Shown here: positions 58,013 to 64,000 of the stretch, piece after piece | Layout: each line of letters begins with the position of its first letter | Numbering within the stretch: the first letter of the stretch is position 1 | DNA from: Nitrosococcus watsonii C-113 | GTDB lineage: Bacteria > Pseudomonadota > Gammaproteobacteria > Nitrosococcales > Nitrosococcaceae | DNA: 64,000 bases | Direction: 5' to 3' | Assembly: GCF_000143085.1 (NCBI RefSeq) | Contig: NC_014315.1 | Location: 1,487,001 to 1,551,000, forward strand | Position numbers and translations under genes: made by a program | The notes under the pieces: model-generated | What the model saw: only the letters and a program-made list of their open reading frames with translations | Databases searched by the model: none | What the model was told of the DNA's origin: nothing

Positions 58013-59146
58013 GTGGAATTTAAGGTTACCGAATCTATTGAAACCGTTGCCTCTGGGCAGTGGAATGCCTTGGAGGGAACCGATAATCCTTTTTTACGTT
58101 ATGAATTTCTAAGCGCTCTTGAGCGTTACGGTTGTGTAGGTGCCCATGTAGGCTGGCTGCCGCGCTATCTTCTCGCTGAAGATCGCCCAGGGAGCCTGAT
58201 TGGCGCGGTACCCTTATATCTCAAATATAACTCATTTGGCGAGTTCGTATTCGATGGGTCTTGGGTGGACGCTTGGGAGCGGGCAGGGCAGCATTATTAC
58301 CCCAAACTGGTCGTTGCTGTACCCTTTAGTCCTGTAACGGGTCCACGGCTGCTTTTAAAGCCGGGAGCGGATGAAGCAATGGTCGACGAGCTTATCCAAA
58401 TGACGATTAGGTTAGCAAGGAAAGGGGGAATCTCTTCCCTTCATTGGTTATTTCCTCATCAAAAAGATAGAAAACGGCTAGCAAATTGTGGCTTCCTGCT
58501 GCGCCAGGGTTATCAATTTCACTGGCATAACCGAGATTATCGGGACTTCAATGCTTTTTTGGAAACCTTAACCTCCAAGCGTCGCAAGGAGGTCAGGCGA
58601 GAGCGCCGTCAGGCCCAAACTCGAGGAACAGAGATTAAGGTTATCCACGGGAGCGAGGTTACCGATTTAGAATGGCGCGCTATGTATCGATTTTATCGGT
58701 CAACTTTTAATGCCAAAGGGAATTATCCTGCCCTTACGTTGCCATTTTTTAAGTCTCTGGGGCAAACAATGGGACAAGCTGTGGTACTGGCCTTGGCCGT
58801 GCGCGCAGGTGCTCCTATTGCGGGGGCTTTGTATCTACGAAGCCAGGACACGCTTTACGGTCGCTATTGGGGATGTAGCGAGCACTTGGCGGGTATGCAC
58901 TTTGAGTTGTGCTATTACTGCGGCCTGGACTATTGTATTGAGCACCGTTTACGCTGTTTCGAGCCTGGTGCTCAGGGAGAACATAAGATAAGCAGAGGTT
59001 TTTTGCCTACGCTTACTTGGTCTGCCCATTGGTTTAAAGACCCTGTTTTTCGTGCTGCCGTTGCTGATTTTATTACCCGAGAACGTTGCCTGATAAAGGG
59101 GACGATAATAGCATTAGAAGCCGGTGGTCCTTATCGGCGCTCATGA
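58013..59146 (+). CDS. FemAB/GNAT-like protein of the COG3146 (DUF482) family
   Basis: About 377 residues. NPFLRYEFLSALERYGCVG, the central RKEVRRERRQAQTRGTEI and FELCYYCGLDYCIEHRLRCF...GAQGEHKISRGFLP are hallmarks of the COG3146 family, predicted acyltransferases with a GNAT-like double fold, often annotated peptidoglycan-related. GTG 58013 is the likely start; an upstream TTG at 57980 adds eleven unconserved residues. The substrate is unknown. The next gene encodes an L,D-transpeptidase, so a cell-wall link is possible but not shown. Confidence 0.8.
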   Translation: MEFKVTESIETVASGQWNALEGTDNPFLRYEFLSALERYGCVGAHVGWLPRYLLAEDRPGSLIGAVPLYLKYNSFGEFVFDGSWVDAWERAGQHYYPKLVVAVPFSPVTGPRLLLKPGADEAMVDELIQMTIRLARKGGISSLHWLFPHQKDRKRLANCGFLLRQGYQFHWHNRDYRDFNAFLETLTSKRRKEVRRERRQAQTRGTEIKVIHGSEVTDLEWRAMYRFYRSTFNAKGNYPALTLPFFKSLGQTMGQAVVLALAVRAGAPIAGALYLRSQDTLYGRYWGCSEHLAGMHFELCYYCGLDYCIEHRLRCFEPGAQGEHKISRGFLPTLTWSAHWFKDPVFRAAVADFITRERCLIKGTIIALEAGGPYRRS

Positions 59147-59206
59147 GAGCTCGGGACATAGCGAAGATGCCCGAGAATTTCAAAAAAATGGTAGTAGCCT
59201 TGAGCA

Positions 59207-59848
59207 ATGCCTAATTTATTGTTGAAATTATTGGTTAGCTGGGCATTAGTTTTAGCCAATCCATTGGTTGAAGCAGCACCATCCACTGAATTTCCCTACG
59301 AACTTATCATCATAAAGTCAAAACGATTGCTTATTGTCAAAAAGGGGAGGCAGATCATTAAAAGATACCATGCCGCTTTTGGCCGAGGAGGTGTGGGTGG
59401 AAAGCGTGTTGAAGGAGATAAACATACCCCCGAAGGAAACTATGAGGTAGTTGGTTTTTGGCCAAGTCATAAATTTCATTATTTTATACATCTCGATTAC
59501 CCAAGCCGTGGGGACGCTTTGGTTGGATATAAAAAAGGTCTGATTTCACGGCAGGAGTTGCTCCATATTTATCGAGCCCAGCAAGAGAAAAATGGTATTC
59601 CGCCACAGCAGACCCGGCTGGGTGGATTTATTGGAATCCATGGGATCGGCGTGGAAACCAGGAAAAAACTCATGATTCATCGCAATTTTGATTGGACTCG
59701 CGGTTGTGTTGCCCTTACTAATACGGAAATTGATGAGCTGCGGCAATTTATACAGCTGGGAACGCCGGTGACTATTCTTAATGGATTTGATGATAAAGAT
59801 CTGCTTGCGGGTATTAAAGCAGAGTTAAGTGTTTTCTTGACCAACTAA
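59207..59848 (+). CDS. L,D-transpeptidase (YkuD domain), exported
   Basis: A 213-residue protein. The signal peptide LLLKLLVSWALVLANPLVEA is followed by a YkuD domain: YHAAFGRGGVGGKRVEGDKHTPEGNYEV near the start, GGFIGIHGIG with the conserved histidine, and DWTRGCVALTN with the catalytic cysteine. Such enzymes make 3-3 peptidoglycan crosslinks or attach lipoproteins in the periplasm. No LysM or peptidoglycan-binding domain is present. It lies 20 bases before the MBL-fold gene. Confidence 0.92.
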   Translation: MPNLLLKLLVSWALVLANPLVEAAPSTEFPYELIIIKSKRLLIVKKGRQIIKRYHAAFGRGGVGGKRVEGDKHTPEGNYEVVGFWPSHKFHYFIHLDYPSRGDALVGYKKGLISRQELLHIYRAQQEKNGIPPQQTRLGGFIGIHGIGVETRKKLMIHRNFDWTRGCVALTNTEIDELRQFIQLGTPVTILNGFDDKDLLAGIKAELSVFLTN

Positions 59849-59868
59849 ATAGATAGATAAGGAAATAC

Positions 59869-60528
59869 ATGAAGTTTGAAATTTTGCCTGTTACCCGGTT
59901 TATGCAGAACTGTACTTTGCTTAGCTGCGCAGAGAGTGGCAAGGCAGCAGTGGTAGATCCTGGCGGTGATGTGGAGAAAATATTAGAAAAGGTTGAAGTC
60001 AACCGTTTAAAGATAGAAAAAGTTCTGCTGACTCATGGTCACATCGATCATGCTGGCGGTGCGGGCGAGCTGGCGCACCGACTAGAGGTGCCTATTGAAG
60101 GTCCCCAGATAGAAGATGAATTCTGGATTAATTCTCTGCCAGCACAAAGTGAGATGTTTGGTTTTCCTCCGGTTAAGGCTTTCGTGCCTGATCGTTGGCT
60201 GGAGCAGAGGGATACGGTCTCCTTTGGTAAGGTAGTACTTAATGTTTATCATTGCCCAGGGCACACACCGGGGCATGTGATTTTTTTTCATCCAGACAGC
60301 CGCCTTGCCCTCGTTGGAGACGTACTGTTTAAAGGTTCCATTGGTCGTACTGATTTTCCTCGGGGCGATTATGACGCGCTCATCCGCTCTATTCGCGAGC
60401 GCCTATTTCCTTTGGGAGATGAAGTTCGGTTTATTCCGGGGCATGGCCCTATGTCTACTTTCGGAGAAGAGCGGCAATCAAATCCCTTTGTTGGGGAAAA
60501 AACTTATGTTGGGGAAAAAACTTATTAA
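59869..60528 (+). CDS. MBL-fold metallohydrolase (YcbL type) with altered C terminus
   Basis: Glyoxalase II-like protein of 219 residues. [19 protein letters not shown] has the HxHxDH motif. [14 protein letters not shown] and [20 protein letters not shown] give further ligands and the YcbL signature, and [20 protein letters not shown] the last histidine. After the family end NPFV, the protein finishes with [11 protein letters not shown], coded by a tandem 18-base repeat right at the edge of an IS982-family remnant. The stop sits at that edge, so the natural C terminus was probably changed by the insertion. The catalytic part is intact. Confidence 0.9.
   Translation: MKFEILPVTRFMQNCTLLSCAESGKAAVVDPGGDVEKILEKVEVNRLKIEKVLLTHGHIDHAGGAGELAHRLEVPIEGPQIEDEFWINSLPAQSEMFGFPPVKAFVPDRWLEQRDTVSFGKVVLNVYHCPGHTPGHVIFFHPDSRLALVGDVLFKGSIGRTDFPRGDYDALIRSIRERLFPLGDEVRFIPGHGPMSTFGEERQSNPFVGEKTYVGEKTY
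60490..60525 (+). repeat. Tandem 18-bp duplication at the MBL gene 3' end
   Basis: GTTGGGGAAAAAACTTAT occurs twice without a gap (60490-60507 and 60508-60525). It keeps the frame and adds GEKTY-type residues. It borders the IS982 remnant and may be a scar of insertion or slippage. Confidence 0.85.
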
Positions 60529-61463
60529 GTGAGGGCTTAAGCGGCTGATGGGTGTAGGCGATAAGCCCAGCGACCAGGTTGACCATGAAATTAGTAATGC
60601 TGCGATGGCGGCTGTGCTCAATTTGGGAAATATTTTTGAGTTGATCATGAATGGTCTCAATAAAAGAGCGCCTGCGCAGCAAGAGTTTATCGAACAGCGG
60701 CAAGAGCCGATTACGCATATTTTTGCGAATGGGGGTTATCAGCTGGAGGCCCTTCTCAAAAAGGGCCTGAAATAAGTGTTTTGAAAGGTAGCCTTTATCG
60801 CCAAAGAGTTTTCCTGAGAGGCCCTTGGTGAGATGGGGCACGGGGTGGCGGTCATCGACGTTGCCGGGGGTCACGTGGAAAGCGCGCAGCTCACCCCGAT
60901 ATCATTGACCACTAAATGCAGTTTAAAGCCGTAAAACCAGCCCATGGAGGTTTTCCCCCGCCTGGCGATTTTTTTGAAGACCTGATGGCGGTCGATGCGC
61001 CGATTGTGGCAAACGGCGATGGGCGTGGCGTCAATAAAGGCCACACCCGTGGCTTGACCTTTACGCTGCCGGAGATAAGCACACAGGGGGAATCAACCCT
61101 GAAGGGATGAGGGCCACAAAGCGCTGATAGCTGACCAGCCCAGGAAAAGCCTCTTTGAGATGGCGTCTGACATAGCTCAGATAATAGCCTTTGAAATGCC
61201 GGTAGTGAGACTGATGAAAGTGGATCACCACCGTCATGATTTCACTGACCGAGAGGCTTGCAGCGCGCCGCCGCTTCCGTTCTCCGCAAGCCAGCAGTTC
61301 TCGTTCCCATTGGGGTAAAAAGACTTGGCAAAAATCATCGACATCACAAAATAAAGCCTCTAAGCTCATCACGGATGTCTCCTGGTTGTTTTCTCTCATC
61401 ATCACCAGGAGTTTTCCAGATTCCTGGCCCAGGAGACACCCCCCGCTTATCCAGAACTCAGGT
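60527..61463 (-). mobile_element. IS982-family element, degraded
   Basis: About 0.94 kb. The right end read inward is ACCTGAGTTCTGGATAAGCG; the left end AAGTGAGGGCTTAAGCGG is a degenerate and shorter match. A possible 5-bp duplication TAAGT lies at 60526-60530 and 61464-61468. It holds a single transposase gene on the minus strand broken by two frameshifts. It sits between the MBL gene and the arginase gene. Confidence 0.7.
60531..61369 (-). pseudogene. IS982-family transposase, two frameshifts
   Basis: ATG 61369 opens [20 protein letters not shown], the IS982 start, and runs to IPSG. One extra C in the C5 run near 61092 shifts the frame. The next part reads [20 protein letters not shown], where the aspartate belongs to the catalytic set, then [17 protein letters not shown] second shift near 60890 leads to [29 protein letters not shown] and [20 protein letters not shown]. 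The last frame has no stop inside the element and reads on into the MBL gene (to 60455), consistent with a damaged left end. Confidence 0.88.
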
Positions 61464-61601
61464 TAAGTAATAAGGCGGTAAAAAAATCATTATCTAGGTT
61501 TTGACTTTATGGCTCGGGGCATACCTGAACGAAACCAGCGCTTTGCCAGTCCAATTTGAAGGGGCAGGGAGAGGCAAGCAGGGAAAAGAGAGGTATGGAC
61601 C

Positions 61602-62528
61602 ATGAAGATCGTTCGTATCATTGGTGCTGCAAGTGGTTGGGGCGCACCTGATCGTCGCTGCGAAGCAGGTCCGGAGGTTCTCCGCCGTCGAGGTTTAGTA
61701 GCTCATCTGCGCCGGCAAGGAATGCCCGTTGCCTGGGAGATCACGGTACGGCCGCCGGAAAATTCAGTAAGTGCGGTGGCTGCGGTCCAGGCACTTTCCC
61801 TGGAACTGAGTCAGGTGACCGATAATGTGGTTGCTAGTGGTGATCCCTTTGTAGTTCTAGGAGGCGATCACACTTGCGCTATTGGGACCTGGAGCGGAGT
61901 CGTTTCAAGATGGCGAATCGCGGAACCCGTGGGGCTTATCTGGATAGATGCCCACATGGACGCTCATCTGCCAGAGACCAGCCCCAGTGGTGCTCTGCAC
62001 GGCATGCCTCTGGCCTGTCTGCTAGGCTGGGGAGATCCTCGGCTCACCGCCATTGGAGGTCCTGGGCCTACGTTCTTGCCAGAAAATGTGGTGCTTATTG
62101 GGGTCCGCAGCTTCGAGCCGGAGGAGCATCAATTGCTTCAACGATTAGGGGTAAAGGTTTTTTTTATGGACGAAGTGCGCCGTCGTGGGTTAAGTGAAGT
62201 GTTTTATGAGGCTTTGGAATGGGTCCGGGACCGGACGATAGCATTTGGAGTTAGTCTTGATCTGGATGCTATTGATCCCAAAGAGGCACCTGCTGTGGGT
62301 TCTCCAGTGCCAGGGGGCCTTGCCCAGGAAGAACTTCTACCGTTGCTGCGGCAGCTCCATGGCGATTTCCGTTTGATGGGATTAGAAATCGCTGAATATA
62401 ATCCTGCCTTGGATGAGAGACAGCTAACGGTTCGTCTAATTGGTGAGCTGCTGCTTTCGGTTTTTGCCCCATCGAGGTTACCCTATGAATCCTATCATCG
62501 AGCTGGAAAAGCAGTATTCAGCGTATAA
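61602..62528 (+). CDS. Arginase/ureohydrolase family protein
   Basis: A 308-residue binuclear Mn ureohydrolase. VVLGGDHTCAIGTWSGV, IWIDAHMDAHLP and GVSLDLDAIDPKEAPAVGSP carry all metal ligands (GGDH, DAHxD, SxDxD). GALHGMPLACLLG matches arginases. Its 3' end overlaps the ornithine aminotransferase gene by 44 bases, which argues for L-arginine as substrate (ornithine and urea as products), although agmatinase or formiminoglutamase activity cannot be excluded. Confidence 0.88.
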   Translation: MKIVRIIGAASGWGAPDRRCEAGPEVLRRRGLVAHLRRQGMPVAWEITVRPPENSVSAVAAVQALSLELSQVTDNVVASGDPFVVLGGDHTCAIGTWSGVVSRWRIAEPVGLIWIDAHMDAHLPETSPSGALHGMPLACLLGWGDPRLTAIGGPGPTFLPENVVLIGVRSFEPEEHQLLQRLGVKVFFMDEVRRRGLSEVFYEALEWVRDRTIAFGVSLDLDAIDPKEAPAVGSPVPGGLAQEELLPLLRQLHGDFRLMGLEIAEYNPALDERQLTVRLIGELLLSVFAPSRLPYESYHRAGKAVFSV

Positions 62529-63693
62529 TTACCATTCTTTACCTGTTGTTTTGACCAGAGGGGAAGGCGTCTATCTCTGGGATACGGAAGGGAATCGCTA
62601 TTTGGACATGATGAGCGCCTATTCCGCCGCAAGCCACGGCCACGCCCATCCCCGGTTAGTTCGGGCGCTTACCTACCAGGCTCAGCGTTTGGCTCTGCCT
62701 TCCCGGGCTTTTTATAGCGATCGGTTGGGGCCATTGCTAGCGTATGCCTGTGAATTGAGTGGTCAGGATCGGGCGCTGCCCATGAATACTGGGATGGAAG
62801 CGGTGGAAACCGCGTTAAAAGCAGCTCGCAAGTGGGCCTATCAAGAGAAAGGAGTCCCGCTAGGGCAGGCGGAAATTCTGGCCTGTGAGGGGAATTTCCA
62901 TGGGCGGAGCATTGCTATTGTGGGTCTTTCTACTGAATCCCAGTATCAAGAAGGATTTGGACCCTTTCCGCCAGGGCTAAAATGTATTCCTTATAATGAC
63001 TTGGAAGCCTTGGAGGCGGCAATCACGCCTCGTACCGCGGCTTTTCTGGTAGAACCTATCCAGGGCGAGGGCGGCATTATTATCCCGGATAGGGGTTATC
63101 TTCGGGGTTGCGCTGAAATCTGCCGCCGTCAACAAGTGTTGCTCATCTGTGATGAAGTCCAGACGGGGTTGGGTCGCACCGGTAAGTTATTGGCCTGCCA
63201 GCATGAGGGGGTGCAACCGGATGGACTTATTCTTGGCAAGGCGCTGGGTGGAGGTTTATTACCCATCTCTTTGTTTTTAGCCCGAAAGGAAGTTATGGAT
63301 GTGTTTCGGCCTGGAGATCACGGCAGCACCTTTGGCGGCAATCCACTTGCTTGCGCCGTGGCTCTGGAAGCTCTTAAGATTTTGGTTGAAGAGCAGTTGT
63401 CAGAACGTTCGGCTGAATTGGGGGATTATTTCTTACGGCAACTCCGGCAGCTGCGAAGCTCCCTTATCCGGGAGGTCCGGGGCCGGGGTCTGTTTATTGG
63501 TATCGAGATCGATCCGCAATGGGCGAAGGCGCGAGCGGTTTGCGAAGCCTTGATGAAAAACGGCCTTTTGAGTAAGGAAACTCATGAAGTGGTGGTCCGC
63601 CTAGCACCGCCGCTGATCATTACCCAAGCGCAAATCGATTGGGCGCTGGAGCGTATTATCCAAACCTTCCAAGACCTAGAAGAAAAACTTTAA
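62485..63693 (+). CDS. rocD: Ornithine aminotransferase
   Basis: PLP class III aminotransferase of 402 residues, converting ornithine to glutamate semialdehyde. IIELEKQYSAYNYHSLPVVL is the ornithine aminotransferase start; MNTGMEAVETALKAARKWAY, CEGNFHGRSIAIVGLSTES, LICDEVQTGLGRTGKLLACQ and ILGKALGGGLLPISLFL with the Schiff-base lysine follow. ATG 62485 has GAGG eleven bases upstream, inside the arginase gene. Together the pair degrades arginine to glutamate semialdehyde and urea. The urea could serve as nitrogen source, but no urease gene is in view. Confidence 0.93.
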   Translation: MNPIIELEKQYSAYNYHSLPVVLTRGEGVYLWDTEGNRYLDMMSAYSAASHGHAHPRLVRALTYQAQRLALPSRAFYSDRLGPLLAYACELSGQDRALPMNTGMEAVETALKAARKWAYQEKGVPLGQAEILACEGNFHGRSIAIVGLSTESQYQEGFGPFPPGLKCIPYNDLEALEAAITPRTAAFLVEPIQGEGGIIIPDRGYLRGCAEICRRQQVLLICDEVQTGLGRTGKLLACQHEGVQPDGLILGKALGGGLLPISLFLARKEVMDVFRPGDHGSTFGGNPLACAVALEALKILVEEQLSERSAELGDYFLRQLRQLRSSLIREVRGRGLFIGIEIDPQWAKARAVCEALMKNGLLSKETHEVVVRLAPPLIITQAQIDWALERIIQTFQDLEEKL

Positions 63694-63835
63694 ACCTAGT
63701 CACGGGGCAGCAGCTTGCCAGTAGCGGGGTGGCGATTGTTGCTGATTTAGAAATCCTTGCTCAATTCCGCGGACGGAACGCTCCAGCCCAGAGGGTTTGC
63801 TTCGATCACAGTAAAAAAGGATGTTGATTATCTAA

Positions 63836-64000
63836 ATGCTGTTTATTAATAAGATTTTGGGCTCGAAGGTGGGAATGTTTGCCTGCTTGAGTTTACTCTT
63901 GACGGCTTGTGCTACGTTGTCAAGCTATGAACGGCCACGAGTCTATCTCACCGATCTTCAATTTCGGGAGGCGAGTATGCTGGCCCAGCATTTCCTGTTG
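63836..64000 (+). CDS. LEA14-like (LEA type 2) lipoprotein, partial
   Basis: The first 55 codons run off the window. KVGMFACLSLLLTACATLSS is a lipoprotein signal peptide with lipobox LTAC, so the mature protein starts at a lipidated cysteine. ERPRVYLTDLQFREASMLAQ resembles the start of WHy/LEA14 domain proteins of proteobacteria. The rest of the domain is outside the window, so the family call is tentative. Confidence 0.6.
   Translation, partial: MLFINKILGSKVGMFACLSLLLTACATLSSYERPRVYLTDLQFREASMLAQHFLL

Overview
The window reads as a gammaproteobacterial chromosome, most like a Chromatiales ammonia oxidiser of the Nitrosococcus type. This placement is inference. It rests on the gammaproteobacterial order lptD-surA-pdxA-ksgA, a dispersed hopanoid/MEP isoprenoid locus, a SmbP-like small metal-binding protein (a family described from ammonia oxidisers) and a Cti fatty-acid isomerase. 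No rRNA or ammonia-oxidation gene is present to confirm it.

Layout. 1-3.2 kb: envelope sugar and lipid A genes (end of a Gfo/Idh/MocA dehydrogenase, DegT aminotransferase, lpxB, convergent lpxA). 3.3-4.8 kb: smbP with a frameshifted signal peptide, then gloB. 4.8-15.3 kb: isoprenoid/hopanoid block with ispG, hpnL, hpnN, hpnM, hpnH and ispH on the minus strand and dxs divergent on the plus strand. 15.4-26.4 kb: copC-copD, glgX, metE, hpnR (hopanoid C-3 methylase type) and cti. 26.5-33.4 kb: SRAP protein and a fadE-fadI-fadJ beta-oxidation block.

33.4-56.8 kb is the most unusual part. Two apparently identical 873-bp IS1-family elements lie in opposite orientation at 33687-34559 and 54102-54974. 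Each is flanked by halves of two different genes. The start of htpG is next to the first element and the rest of htpG is next to the second. The start of a cytochrome b561-DUF3611 gene is next to the second element and its end is next to the first. The target duplications (9 bp GGAGATTTT and 8 bp GGCACGAG) match across the elements, not around each one, and removing one copy of each restores exact open frames of 634 and 385 codons. This is the signature of a ~19.5-kb inversion by recombination between the two IS copies. The inverted segment carries pgm, a maf-type gene, ksgA, a gutted TnpB element, pdxA, surA, lptD, tRNA-Ala(GGC), tRNA-Glu(TTC) and a complete-looking type I-E CRISPR-Cas locus.

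The CRISPR-Cas locus is decaying. It has the canonical order cas3-cas8e-cas11-cas7-cas5-cas6e-cas1-cas2, but cas3 carries a frameshift, a nonsense codon just after HDLGK and a second frameshift, cas8e carries a frameshift, and the array has two repeats and one spacer. The adaptation genes, cas6e, cas5, cas7 and cas11 are open.

56.8-64 kb: FixJ-type response regulator, a cysteine-less Rrf2/IscR-type regulator, a FemAB/GNAT-like protein, L,D-transpeptidase, MBL-fold hydrolase with an IS982-family remnant at its 3' end, arginase-family/ornithine aminotransferase pair, and the start of a LEA14-like lipoprotein.

Common theme: envelope building (lipid A, LptD, SurA, hopanoids, 3-methylhopanoids, cis/trans fatty acids) plus visible genome erosion by IS elements and point lesions. 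All frameshifts are taken from the sequence as given; sequencing error cannot be excluded from sequence alone.
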